Shown: positions 12,722-25,264 of the stretch, piece after piece
How the letters are laid out: every line of letters starts with the position of its first letter
Position numbering within the stretch: the stretch's first letter is position 1
NCBI GenBank assembly: GCA_030268105.1
Contig: BSDZ01000005.1
Coordinates: 1,426,001-1,490,000 of the forward strand
Direction of reading: 5' to 3'
Source of the DNA: Volvox africanus
Lineage: Eukaryota; Chlorophyta; Chlorophyceae; Chlamydomonadales; Volvocaceae
Length of the DNA: 64,000 nt
Position numbers and translations under genes: made by a program
Notes under the pieces: generated by a model
Database searches by the model: none
What the model was told of the DNA's origin: nothing
Seen by the model: only the letters and a program-made list of their open reading frames with translations

Positions 12722-14172
12722 GCGACTCGGTTCGGGACTCCAGGAGGGCTCCACCGGAGAAGTGATGCAGAAATTGGTTGCCACACTGAAACAAGCTATC
12801 GCGAGCTACATGTTTTCATTAAGTAGGATCATGGGCTTACAATGGGTAAGCTGTCAACGCCGAAGTCGGAGGCCTCGGCAGTGGCAAGAACGCATCTTAT
12901 CTGTCCCATCAATTGCGAAGGCAACGAGGCACAACAAATATATTTCAAAACTATATACCATATCCAATTAGTGAATGTAGATTAAACCGAGCTTGCGCAA
13001 AGGGACTGCGCAATGAGCTGTCGTAGGGCATAAATCATGCTCCCGGCAGATTTGGCGCGCTGATTTGCTGAACCAATCGCGCCATCTAGGACTTACTGAT
13101 GAGCCTCACGAAATGAATTGAAAATGTGCTTTAGTTCTTAAGCAGCTGAACAATTTCCGATCTCGTTGTTTGAGAATGGGTTCATTTGATGGTGCACATG
13201 ACATGTACGGCCCCTGCTGCAAGCGGCCAGCGGCAGGCGTTCCGGTCTCGGGCATCCTGACATACATACACGGAGATTTGCATGTGTTTGGTTTGCATGT
13301 TTATTCATATTTATTTACAAGCTGATAAATGCGTGACAGCCGGGCTCGCTTTGTTTCTTGACCATATACTTCAAGACTGGCCTACAGGCGGCTAACAGAA
13401 AGAACGTAAGCAATATCTATTTTTTCCTGACATGGGTTGGTTAGATTACCTGGCTATAAGGAGACAAGGGTCAGCGCTATGGCGTTCCTGCTCTTTACAG
13501 CAAATTCCTGTCAGCACCTCTCCTGAATATACCGTGCTTGATATATTTATGTTGAAATCAACAAAGTTTGTGAAGGTCTTTGTGCTGTTGGCTGATTGTT
13601 GCCGCAGGAACGCTGGCAAGCATGCCTGCGGCTTTTCTCTCTTGTAACACGCTAGAAGGCAGCGCTGACCTGTGAGGTAATTACGGGCTCTGTGTGGGAT
13701 ATTATCAAGTAAAGTGATCTCCGGTCAAGCATTTCCCGTTCCCACCAGACATCCGCGAGGTTGCACCGCCATCTGGGACGTCGCATTCTGAGCATCATAC
13801 GGAATGGACGAGCAAGCCTCAGCGATATGAATGCCGCACTGCTTTCGTAATTCAGCGCCCCATGAGCTACTCCTGGCAATAGGTGACCTGCCCTAAAGTA
13901 AACAGGCAAAAGGGCTCGCGCTGGCGTAGCACGCTGGGGCCTTCGCCAGCGCGTCGACAACTCTACGATTGACTTGTAAACGAGGTGAAAACCCTTGTAG
14001 ACGAGGGAAATAAAACAACCTTCCCGGCACGATCACAGTTTGGCAGCGCTCCTTGCGCAGGGAGCAGCTCATTACCCGGCGCTGCGTACTTGCTCAGGAG
14101 GGGCCTGGGGAACTCCGCACCCTCCCGCCAACCTGTCAGTAGACTCGTCGAGTCTCAATTTGGGTGTTCAGT
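12722..14172. other. Intergenic region between SUOX and the kleisin gene
   Basis: No phase-consistent exons were recognised. A hairpin formed by GCCGCAGG (from about 13601) and CCTGCGGC (from about 13625) and a TGTAA near 13646 are visible. The kleisin promoter and 5'UTR should lie in the right half; no TATA-like element was assigned. Confidence 0.45.
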
Positions 14173-17100
14173 ATGTTCTACTCAACCCAGATTTTGGCAC
14201 GGAAGGGCCCGCTGGGCCTAGTATGGATTGCTGCTCACATGGATCGTGGCCTTAAGCGCAGTCAGGTAAGGGAATAACACCTGCAAAGGGGATGTGCGCG
14301 GGAAACCGGGCCCACCTGATGGGCTCGCCACCGACACCGCCATTCCGGAGAAGACACATTTAGCCACAGGTTAGGTTATGAAGGAGACCGCGACATTGGG
14401 GTTTGGGAATTCTCCTGGTATTGCCATATTGTGGCGATAATGATAAGTCTGGTTTAATTAACGAGCTCTAAACCAAACCCCAAGCCATGACAAAAGTGTG
14501 TGAAGTGAAAGGACCCTTCGGAAAACCTTAAGCTCACACCTAAGCAGTTCGGCTCCAACTCCAACTCCAGCTCCAACCCCGCACCTTTGGGGACTGCATT
14601 AATGCGGTGTGGACTGCTCCCGTCCTTATATGTGGACTGCTTTACTGCTGCGTATGTGAGGGATGTTGTTTCTTTCGGTCGGCCCCTAGTCATTAGGAGT
14701 CTGGGGCCTATTATCGGTAGTCATGACAGATAGAGGGGGGAGAGACACGGAAAGAATTCGGCCCAATACCTACAATCTGCTTTCCAACAAAAAAGTTATA
14801 CCTGACAGATCTAGAAAGCGTGTATGTCGGGCGTGCATGTCTTCAGAGGGGAAATATTGGTGGGGAAGGGAGCAGAGGAAAGAAAGCTGATGTCCATGCT
14901 AGTGCTCTGCTATGCTATCTGATTATTGAGCAACGTAAATTAGACAACTTTCTGAAGCTAATCTATTCAAAAATATTTTTATACATATTTTCTTTACATT
15001 AACAAAGCAGTTCATGATACTTATCTTTATAGAAAAGTATTTACCTTCGAACCAACACGTGTTTTGTGCCCTGAGAAGTTTTTTTGTGGTTTTCAAGGGA
15101 CCGCCCCGGAATGTTTTGGTGCGTCGCTTTCCTAGAGTTCCGCGGTGACTCTCGGAAAAGTGTTTTTAGGGCTATGGGACCCCGGCACAAATAACTACCC
15201 TCCTGATGAACCCTGGTGTCATGTACTCTGTTCGGTTTGCCCCCTTCCCTGTCTCCCTAAACCACAGATCTATGAGGCCTCCATTCCGGGCACGGTTGAC
15301 GTGCTGCTTTCCCCGGAAGCCCCCTTGGCGCTGCGTCTGAGCGGTCAGCTGCTGCTGGGAGTATGCCGTATTTATTCGCACAAGGTGACGTTCCTATTCC
15401 AGGTGAGCGCTGAGGGCAGGGGCCCTGGGGTATTGAGCACGCGACAGGGCTTCGCACCAAAATAATTATTTAGACGACTTACATCCCATCAAGATATTTA
15501 GGAATTGGCATTTTTCAAGATTTTCTCCGTATTTTTTAACAAAATCTATATTATTACACAACTCCGTCAAAACCGTCGTTACTGGTTACCGTGCTCCCCG
15601 AAGCGTAGATGGGTACTACCAGACCATGCATAGTACGCACTGCGTACACACACGCGCAACATACATACATACATACATACATACATACATACATACATAC
15701 ATACATACATACATACATACATACATACATACATACATACATACATACATACATACATACATACATACATACATACATACATACATACATACATACACAT
15801 ATAAATGGTTTAAATTTTTTCACTTTCTTTCACTTTCTAATTTTAAAAAGTGTTTTATAAAAGCAGGTTAACCGGCCCGACAAACGTTGTAATTATACCT
15901 AGTCTCCATTCTGCGAATCCGAAAAATGAGGAAGTTACAGAGGATCCTGATTTAGCCGCGGGTTATGTGGTGTTTTGAAAACAAAAAAGCTTTCTAAAGC
16001 TATATGGTAAGGTTTTCTGCCATGAAAAGAGCATTATGCTAAGAAGGTTAGCTGAACCTTGAAAATTTCCAAGACATGCTCTTACAAGTCGAGTTTGGCT
16101 TTAAGAAAAATATCTGCAAAGTTAATGGTATTTTTAAAGCCCACGAAATAGATGGTCAATATAAATATTAACAGCTGATTGGCCCCCCGAGTAAATTGTA
16201 CTACACCGCCCTATGCATTATTGTATGAACCGTTCTGACCTCCGGGTTACCCTCCCTGGCGCTCGCCCTCTCAGGACTGCCAAAACGCGCTGGTTAAAAT
16301 TCGACTGGCTCGGTGAGCAGCGGCCCTCGGCGAGGCACCGCCCGGGCTACCCTTTCCCCTTCTTCAGTTATTAGCTCATGGCTATCGGCTATAGCTAGGA
16401 TGAATGGTTAAGCCCTGTCAGATTCTCCCGCCTCGAAAGTCCGGCACGCAAAAACGGGAGCAAGGTGTGGGCGTTGTGCAGGTAACATGTCACCTATTTG
16501 ACGTGTTGCACTGTCCAGGGCCCACACACCGCTCTGGCTTTCTTAGATAGCCCTCCTTCGTTTCCTTGTAATCCGGCCCTCGGGTCTTTGTCCGGGGCCC
16601 CAGGCCTGAGCAGCTCGCTGCACTAACCAAGGCTGTTGCCGGTGCCAAAGGCCGCCGACGTGGCGGTGCCGCCGGCGCCGATGCGCCCGTACACACGCTG
16701 CCCCTGGAATCTATCACGTTGCCGGACGATTTGGACGAGCTGCAGCTTCTGGCGGGTGAGGTCCCGGGTGGAGAGGGGAAGGCGAATACACAATACCTAA
16801 TGCAGCTGTAAAAAGCTCCTGAAAAGTACAATTACTAACCACGATGGTGATCGTGGCGGCTGAGCTCGTCCAAGACAGTCGAGATGGATTGGAGGGGAAA
16901 AAGGGGAATTACGACAGGATATTATATGGGAGGCACAAAGCCCCGCAAACTAGCCCCAATCCGACGGGCCGTGTGGCGTGAGGGTATCTTGACACCTAAA
17001 GCAGGCATTTTCGCATCGAATCTTGGAACAGCAAGCCCCTGGGAAAGTCGCCGCTTACGCTACCCAGTTAGCAGCTCCTATGGAAGGCTCAATGATTTTC

Positions 17101-20100
17101 CACAAACCCCAACGAGCCCATTCCACCGACCCATCCCTACCGCGCATGCATAATGTTAACGATACTTGCGTGGTGCGCTAAGGAAACAACCATAAAATTG
17201 CAAACCCAGGCCAGTCGCACGCCCGACACGCATCTATGCCTCTGATTTTAAGTAGGTGTTTTCACCTCTGCTTGGGGGGGTGAGGTGTGATGCATTTCAG
17301 GACCCTGAAGCCTGATACATACCACCTTTCGCCGTCGGCTTTTGGGCGTGCTTGGGGGTATTGGCGGTTGCGGGGTGGCCCTTTGTGGATAACTTCGTGC
17401 AGGGGATAACTTCGACCTGCGGCCGCTGCAGCCGGGCACGGCACTGGAGGCCATGCTGGAGGAAATGCAGCAGGTGGGTTGGGTTGGGGTGGCGTGAAAA
17501 CTTTTGGAAATACATGGCATGACATGGGGACGAGGACGTGAGATGGTTAGGAAGGCAACAGCCCCTATCACCAGGAGCCATTTGGGGGCAAGGCTTTAAT
17601 TGGCCACTGCTGATGAACCTGGTGACAAGCGCAGGGCCCGGGCTGGGCGTGTTTCCGGTTGATTTTGGGAAGGGGACGATAAGGTCGTTTCATGTCACCC
17701 CAAAATACCTCTTTAATGTTCAAGCACGCCACACTTCTCCGTCACACCTGCTCTCCTGTACCAGGGTGGTCCACCCGGCGGCGCACGGCGGCGCCGAGCG
17801 AGCATGGGCATCAGCTTGGCGGTCTCAAGTGAAACAGGATTCCAGGTAGGTTTCATGGTTCTGAGGATTTTTGTTATAGTTCTAGGATTCTATGTTGGCT
17901 TCGGATCTTAGGTGGCGGGTGGGGGTTCTTAGGTCGGCGCCTCCCGAGCTTCACCGTTCGCGTTGCTGACTGTCATGCCAACGGCGACAATTTATCGTTT
18001 CATTTCCACCACAACGACAGAGAGGCGCTCACCTAAGCTTGAGCTTGAGCTTTCGGCCGCTTTAGTACGGCTTGAATATGTGTAGAGTGGGGCTGAGGTG
18101 AGGTGTGCAGCGCGCGTGTAGGCTGGAGGTGATGGGTGGAGTTTCTTTAAGCGACATAGCCTGTGTGTATGAATCAAACCACTGTAGTAAACCGACTGAA
18201 TTAACGACATAGCACATGCCGCAACTGTGGATGGCCCCACCGTAAGGACGCATCATCACCACCATCATCACCATCACTACCATTACCATTGCCGTAGAGC
18301 CACCAGCGGCGTGTGCCGAACTTTTTCCCCACAGGAGGGTTGCAGCCTCGGTCTACTCTTCGCACCATCGACGCACTTCACTGGTGCGGGTGTTGGCGAC
18401 AGCGGTGACGTAGAAATGGAAGTTTTTGAGGACGCCGGCGCACCGTTTCAGTTCGATCTGGAAGAAGTGGAGATTGAGCGCCTCCGTGCCGTCCCTGCAT
18501 CAGAGGCATCCGGGGGCGCCGCTGACCTGGCAGCGCTTCTCGGCGGTGAGCTCAGTGCCGGCGGCCGTATGCGCGGCGGCGCCTCCATCGTTGGCGACGA
18601 TGAGGACACCCGCTCCGGCAGTCCAAGCAGTGGGCTGACGGTTGCTGCCAGTCGGGAGCGAGAGAGCGCTGGTCTTAGTGTCGACCGGCGGAAGAGCACC
18701 GCTACAGCGGCAACCATGGCCACTGGCGGCCGCGGTGCTGTTAAGACGTCGGAGCCCCGGCTCGGGGAGCTCCTTCCAGATTTGGGACTTAGCGCGGGCG
18801 CCGGCGACCTGGATCTCGATCTGGCGATGGATCTCGGGATTTCGGATGAGCAGCGGGAAGGTGATGACGGCGGCGACGCCACAACACCTTCAAAGGCGCC
18901 GGGCGTCAGCGGCACCCGGCAGCGTGCTGCTGTCAGCGCTGGTGATGCTGCCACTGGCGGCGATGCTGCAGGTGCGGCAACCACATCGGCGTTACGCACG
19001 GGTATAGCTGCGGCAGCGGCGGTGTCACGTGGCGTTAGCTTTCCTGTTGAGGAGATCCGCGCTGCAATGGAGGCGGCGGACCGCGCCGCTGCTAGGATGG
19101 ATCCGTACGATTTGCCGCATGGTGCAGATGTGGATGTGGTTGGGCATGAAGGAGTAGCACCTGCCGATTCCACGCTCGCAGCGCCTCCAAAAGAAGATAA
19201 CGTTGCGCCACAGGACCCTCTTCCCAGACGGGAGGGGGCGGAACAGACGGAACAAAGAGGGGCAACGCCCACGCCAGTGTACCAGGATAAGGATGGTATT
19301 GACGCGATGGAAATGGATGTAGGCGATGGTGGTGCGGCGGCCGTGCCGCCTACCGAAGGAGCTATGGATGCCGCCCGGACCGTGTATGGAGCCGCCTCCC
19401 TTCACGTAAGCATTGGCGCCGTGCAGCAGTCGGCCAGCCAGCGGATGATAAGCAATGTGCAGGCCGAAGCGGGGATTGGGGTGGAAGCAGGAAACAGCCA
19501 GGCCAGGGATGCTGCCGGTGTTCACAGCTTGGGGTCATCAGGGTCGCATGGCCCGCCAGGTGGACCCCCATCGTCGGCAGGTGGCCAGGCCGCTGGTAAC
19601 GATAGCGCCTTCCAAGCGGTAGGGCCCATCATGTCTACCGGTGCAGCGATGAGCAGTGGCGGCGGCGGCGGCGGCGGCGGCTCCGCCGCCGCCACAGCTT
19701 CCATAAATAGTGGTGCCGGGGCCACCGCGCTAAACGAAGAAGAGCAAGCTCCCGCTGCAGTTCCGGCAGCACCGTTGCCCCGCATGCTGACACGTCGTGC
19801 TGCCGCTGCAGCGTTGCCAATAGAGCCTGTGGCAACAGCGGCGGCAGCTATCGTCATCGCAGCCGTGGACCAGGGCGCACTTGAGGATCAGCAATCCTCA
19901 CCGCCACAGGCGAGGGCACTGATGGGGCGGCGCCGCGGTGCTCATGTGGTGGCAGGGCGGTCCATTGAACTCGACGAGGAAGGTGCGGGCGTATCTTCCG
20001 CAAACTTGCCTCCTATAAAAATGACTATTTGAAACGTAGGACATGCTATTTTATGCAAATATTGGTTAATTTATCACTCTGGAGGGGCGCTTTGCAGGAA

Positions 20101-23100
20101 AATGGCCCCCCTGCTCGGTAAGCGCTGGACTGGGTAATCTCGCGCACTCCTCTTTCGCAGCTTCTTCTTGTGTTCCTCTTCACACTCCTCGTTTTCCTTG
20201 GGTGATCTGAGCTCGAATGACGCGGTCCCACATTTGTGTTCTGCCGGTTGCTTGAAAGCGCAGGTCTGACACTCAAAACTGCACAACTGCGGGAATGGAT
20301 CCAGGTATGGAATATGACGGGTTCGTACGTTGCGTAAACTCAGACTCGGCTTTCGGTTTGGGCTCCATTATACGGGTGATGCACAGGAAACGCTATTCGG
20401 CACGGCTTGCCTTCTTCATTCCCTGACCCGCCTTCAGTGTGAGAAGCTCACACGGGTCCCGAGTTACAGTGTTCGATCCCGCATCCCTTTCCGCTTCATG
20501 CCCTACTTGACGTCGGCAAAAGCCTTGAAGACACACACATCCACAATACCACATGGGGCACCCGCTTCCCTCTTCCCTTTCCTCTTCTTCCCTAAAGCAC
20601 GCACCACTTGTTCGGCCCCGCTTGCTGCAGGATCGCTCCGAGATACTTGACCAGACACGGCTCATGAAGCTCTCTTCCAGCGCAGCAGCCGAGCCAACAG
20701 CTCTTCGTCCTCGCCATCATCTGCAAACCGCCAAGCGGAGGCGCGTCGCAACGAATGGTTCTTTTGTTGCTCTGATGCACGCTCGCGCTGAGCTGGAGAT
20801 GAACGGCGTCATGCCATCTGGCCAGGACGTGCTGAACTCCGCAGAATCTGTCGCCGTCGGCTTTTGGCAGCCGCCGATGCGGGATCCAGGTATATATGGG
20901 CTGAGTATATAGATACGTACAGTTATAACCATATATATAAAGTGTTTTGTGTGTTCTGTGTCAGTGGTTTCCCTCCCGCTTATTCCAATCCTATTTCCTC
21001 CACATGTTCACAGGTCGATCGGATGTCGGCCGGCGTATCACGCTCCAGCGGTCCGTCGGAGCTGCTGTCCCATTAGCCCCATCCATCCAGGCGTTATTCC
21101 GCGTGGCTGTAGGTGAGTCACCGATTTATATTCTGCTTATATCGACATTCCGTTGCCTGTTTCCCACTAACACGGGTAATGAACGAATCGCACGTGGGCA
21201 AGGGTGCATTTAGTGCCTGAAAGGAAGGAGGCGGGTTACTGCGAGGGGGAGGGGTGTGATGACTGAAGGAAGGTGGGAGAGAAGGTGAAGAGATGGGGGA
21301 AGCCGGACGGCTAGCCGGTAGGATGAAAGCAAGCCTGGCCCTGCATCGGTCACGGTGTCAAGTCGGGACTGCTTACCGCAGATTCCATTGGACTTGTTAC
21401 CGTTCCACTGCATGGCGGGCTACGGTACATTACAACACCCTTCCTGTGCTGAGGTGCTGCAATAAAATAGCGCTGCATTCTGTAGCCGGAAGGCGTTGAA
21501 AACGATTTCAAGCAATGACCCTCTTGGCCTCTCGGGACTGAAGTCGACTAGAATTTGCTAAACCGTGTGCATGCTGCTATTATATAGAGCCTTCCCGGAT
21601 AGAGAAAAGCAAGTGAAGCGAGTGAAAAGGGGTGCTTAAGTTATTAGGCCCTGGGTTGAGTCCGGCTTTCGGTGTTGTATCCCTACAGGTCAAATGGCGC
21701 CACAGTACGCACTGCAGATGGGCGCTGCTGCTGCCGCCGGGCCCATGGGCCGCGCCCGCGCTCCATCCGGTGCCGGTGGATGTGCGCCTTCCGACGCTGG
21801 CGCTGCTGCCGTCTGCCCGGCTCCGTCCTGGCGCATGGCACCAGCCGGCCTGGCCGGCGCGGGGACGCCCACCAGGGGCGTAGGAACCACCGCCGACGTT
21901 TCCCCGCCCAGCGGCAATACTATGGGGGTTGGCGGCACCGGTGACAATGTAGTAGCACGCGGAACACCGTCCATGCAGCGGCATGGGGCCTCCCCGGCCC
22001 AAGGCCTGATTGGCGGTGCTAGTGCTGGTGCAGCGATGCCGATGGAGGTGTTCAGCGCTGGCACCGCAGGCGGGAGCCGTGGGGGAGTGACAGCGTCTGG
22101 AGGATTGTTGGGCCGGCGCTCCGATGGGGATGTCCGGGGGGTAGAGCGCGGAGATGAGGAAGTGGGTCAGGGCGTAGAGGAGGAGGCGAGAGCCGGTACT
22201 CCCGTCGGGCGGATCGGAGCGGCGTTGGGCAGGGCTGCGGCTGGAACCTCGGCCGGTGGTGCCAGCCGCCAAGGATCAGGTCATAGGGACGAGGGCCCTG
22301 CGGGTTCCGGACGGCAGCTGCGCGTTGTGCTCTTCCCGGCAAGGGAGGAGGAAGATGAAGCCGCGCTAATGATGGAGGATGTACGTGAACGCGAAAACGA
22401 AGGTGCGAACCTTGCTGACGGACTACACGGGGGGCCCGCACATGCCGCCGTCGCCGCCGCGGCAACAGCAGCTGCTGCTGCCACCAGTGAGGTCAGCTTT
22501 GGACACACAGAGTCGGACAAGGAAAACAATCCCGTTGAGCTCAACGAGGACGCGGGAAAAGAGGACCTGCCTCCGCGGCAAGGGGCTCTGGGAACACCCG
22601 CACACCGCCAGCCTCTCGCTCTGCAGCAGCAAACTCAGCAGTATCTCAGCACACCCAGACGTGCTACTGGGGGTATCACAGCCGCTGCGTCTGCGGGAAG
22701 AATGCAAGGCCCAGGCGGCAGGGCAGCGGCAGCTGCTGGTGCTGCTTCGGGAGCGTCTGCGGCCGCGGCGGAGGAAGGTTCACGGGGTCAACAACAGGAG
22801 GGAGTTTGGGGACTGGACAGTGGATATGGCGGAGGCGCCGTAGCCGAAGCGATGGACGTGGACGGCGAAGGGCACAACGCAGTTGTCAGAGCTGAACAGG
22901 GCTTAGCTGGTGGTATGGATATGAATTTCGGTCCTGCGGATTTTGCTCACGGCCAGATCCGTTCTAGGGGCTCACAGCGTACGTCAGCCGCATCAGCGCC
23001 ATCAGCGCAGCAGGCGGCGGAGGGCAGCGGTGCCGCCAACGCAGGAGCTGCTGCTGGTGCACAGGGCCCGGCGCCGCAGTTGGCGACCCCGTTGGGGTCG

Positions 23101-25264
23101 CGGCGGCAGGTGCCAGGCAGTGCAATGCGGCTGCGCAGCCAGACCCGGAGCCAACCGAGCGCCCAACAAGGCGGACACCAGCACCATGCAGTGGGTCTTG
23201 TTGCAGGAACGCCCCTTGGCGTTGGCGCAGGAGGCGCCGGAAACGAATCCATGTCTCATTCTGAGGGCCTGGGACTTGGTTCCATGCTACAGAGGCGTCA
23301 ACGTCCTCGATTTATTGACGACGATGGTGTCGATTCCGGCGGCGGTGAAGCTGGCTGTGGCGGCAGCGGTGGCGGCTACAATGGCTATAGTCCAGGTGCC
23401 TTGTCCGCCGGGCGCTCTGCGTCCCAACACGGCGCGGGCTCGAAGGGCCGCCTCTGCCGTAGCAACCTCGATTCAATCCAGGAGGAGGTGCAAGCGGGTG
23501 GTACACCCGTGCATTTGGCTGCGGCCGGGCCTGGTCCCGGTGCAGCTCAGCCTGTCAGCGATGGGCGCCTCACCAGTATCGATCCCCACACCACCGGTGC
23601 CTTGCGCACCGCATTGGCCTCTGGCTCCGGTCTCATGTCCGACGTCGACTGGAGCCGGGAACAGGACGAGTCGCTGGCGACTCGCACATTCCAGGCGTTT
23701 GATATTGTGGCCCGCGCTGCTGCAGTGGCCGCTGTGGCCGCTGCGGAGATTGACGGCGCGCGGCCGGGTCTGGTGTCGGAGTCAGGGGGGACGAGCCAGC
23801 AGGTTGGTCCTAACCAGCTATGTGTCGGGTTTGGATGGAGCCGACTTGATGAATGGTCAGAGGACTACTAGGGTCTTTAGGCATAACAGCTGGTCGGCAG
23901 GTACGTCCACCTTACAGGTGTGCGTAGAGGTACCAACAACTTGGGTTCTAGTCTTCGAGTTTCTATTGGAGCGCGGGGTTGCGATGTACTACACTCTGAT
24001 ATCATTGGTACAGACGTCAACTTTCACAGTAAGAAGTATATGATTGGTGCATTTACCGATTGGGGGATTGTCCATAAATGGTAATACAACGGTAAGTGAT
24101 ACCTGCTTTCCGAAGCTCGTTTCCCTACAGCTCATTTACCTCTATCACCCTAACCCGCTCCGGGACCGGGTCCATTTACTTCGCGCCACCTCCATTCTCA
24201 CAGCCCTACAACGAAGGCGGCGTTTCTGAAGCAGACGTGCTGCCACTCGGCCTCGAGCTCTTACGACGCCCATTCGGCTGCGCCTTCTCCCGGCAAAGCC
24301 AGCGCCAGTTCTCCCAACCTGTCGCCCGAAAGCTGCATGAGCTGGAAACCGCTGGCGAGGGTGCGGCAGCAGCAGTGGCAGAGGCGGGGACGCAGCACCC
24401 GACTCAACTCCGCAGCGACGGTGACAGTGACGGTGTCGACATGGGAGCGCAGCAATGGGCGCATCAGACATCCACACAGGAGACAGGTGGCAATGTCCTT
24501 CCCACGCAGTGGAGGCCCGGTGCTAACCTTGGCGGCAGCCAGGGCGACAGGCCCCCTTGGAGCCAGGCCTTACTCTTCCGCGGGGCTTCTGGCAGCGGCG
24601 CTGGTGGAAACCAGGCCACGGGATGCGCCGCTGGCGCGGTGCAGCTCTCGGTGATGACTCGAGACAGAAGGCGCAAAGATGCCGCACGGTCAGTCACGTT
24701 GGTAGACAGTGGCCGCCCTTCACCCGAGCCTCGCCCTTCCTCATCCCACCAGCTTTTGTCCTCATGCTATGCTTACATGTCCTAGTCCTAGTTCTAGTCC
24801 TAGTCGTTGTCATGGATAGCAGCAAGGTAAAGCTTCGATCGGTCTACACCGCCATGGCGGAAATCGGTGCCTCGCCAGCTCATCTTAGCGCTGCTGCCAC
24901 CACCTTTCGTGTGGTTATGGGGTTTATGCACTCAAACTCGTATCTCCGTTGTATAACGCTTCCTGGCCTTCTCAGGTGCTTCTACGATATGCTGGTCCTC
25001 AATAACCGTGGATTGGTGAACCTCCAGCAAGACGCATCCGCCCGGGCATCCCGCCATGAAACTGGAGTGGCCGCAGGGGCGACGGCGGCGGGGCCCGCGG
25101 CAGATGCAGGGGTGGGGGCAGCGCCAGGGCTCAATGTGGAAATAGAAGCAGGGAATGTGGCAGATGATGATGATAATGTCGTTCCGATCGTATGGGTGAC
25201 GTTGACACAGGCGGGTGTGGAGGCCGCCCGCCAGAGGCTTCTGCAGCGACCGGCCCCTCAGTGA
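14173..25264 (+). CDS. RAD21: RAD21/REC8-family alpha-kleisin cohesin subunit with giant linker
   Basis: Kleisins close the cohesin ring by bridging SMC1 and SMC3. Exons, phase-consistent except where noted: 14173-14265, 15268-15402, 16275-16312, 16604-16755, 17403-17473, 17765-17845, 18335 to about 20032 (donor not resolved), 20631-20889, 21014-21112, 21689-23802, 24204-24688, 24976-25264. The first exon begins MFYSTQILARKGPLGLVWIA, the classic kleisin N-terminus. The second carries LALRLSGQLLLGV and RIYSHKV. Then come DCQNALVKIRLA and an ITLPDDLDEL motif. The C-terminal winged helix is formed by RRRKDAAR joined across an intron to CFYDMLVLNNRGLVNLQQD. Between these ends lie over 1300 residues of Ala/Gly/Ser/Gln-rich sequence, so the protein may reach about 1800 residues against 600-1100 in most kleisins. 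The N-terminus resembles both plant SYN3-type RAD21 and REC8, so mitotic or meiotic use is undecided. The stop is at 25262-25264; exon 10 is partly duplicated at 42955-44774. Confidence 0.85.
15661..15795. repeat. (ATAC)n microsatellite in kleisin intron 2
   Basis: About 34 almost uninterrupted ATAC units. The open frames on both strands here are artefacts of the four-base repeat. It lies inside the intron between the exons ending at 15402 and starting at 16275. Confidence 0.97.
20074..20286 (-). CDS. Possible antisense terminal exon, Cys- and Lys/Glu-rich
   Basis: On the minus strand, an acceptor (cattcccgcag) ends at 20287 and opens 70 codons to a TGA at 20074-20076. The peptide starts with a CxxxCxxC cluster, continues with a charged stretch full of Lys and Glu and ends LQSAPPE. 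This composition looks more like real protein than the plus-strand frames here. It lies in the unresolved interval between kleisin exons 7 and 8. No upstream minus-strand exon was found. It could be an antisense gene end, an old transposon scrap or chance. Confidence 0.25.
   Translation of the reverse strand: MCSFECQTCAFKQPAEHKCGTASFELRSPKENEECEEEHKKKLRKRSARDYPVQRLPSRGAIFLQSAPPE
21961..23763. repeat. Kleisin linker-exon segment, source of the duplicate at 42955-44774
   Basis: This part of kleisin exon 10 recurs in direct orientation 21 kb downstream with only scattered substitutions and a few small indels. It is in frame here and encodes the Ala/Gly/Gln-rich linker. The left homology edge begins ggaacaccgtccatgcagcg; the right edge lies at the CCGGGT just before the exon's donor. 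Confidence 0.9.

Noticed and set aside
15661..15795. CRISPR-like regular repeat
   Set aside because: The array is an uninterrupted four-base microsatellite without spacers, in a eukaryotic intron.
15579..15871. Several overlapping frames on both strands with repeating Tyr-Val-Cys-Met or His-Thr-Tyr-Ile
   Set aside because: They are translations of the (ATAC)n microsatellite; any frame of this repeat stays open.
18448..19857. Long minus-strand frames opposite kleisin exon 7 (up to 274 codons)
   Set aside because: GC-rich shadow frames of the real plus-strand exon; no splice signals or domains.
20090..20270. Plus-strand kleisin exons (ENGPPAR, then a Ser/Cys-rich stretch) between exons 7 and 8
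   Set aside because: They can be spliced in phase but show no kleisin-like sequence, and the opposite strand reads more like protein; the interval is left unresolved.
21580..22544. Long minus-strand frames opposite kleisin exon 10 and its duplicate
   Set aside because: Shadow of Ala/Gly-rich coding sequence; the same frames recur in the duplicate only because the DNA is the same.
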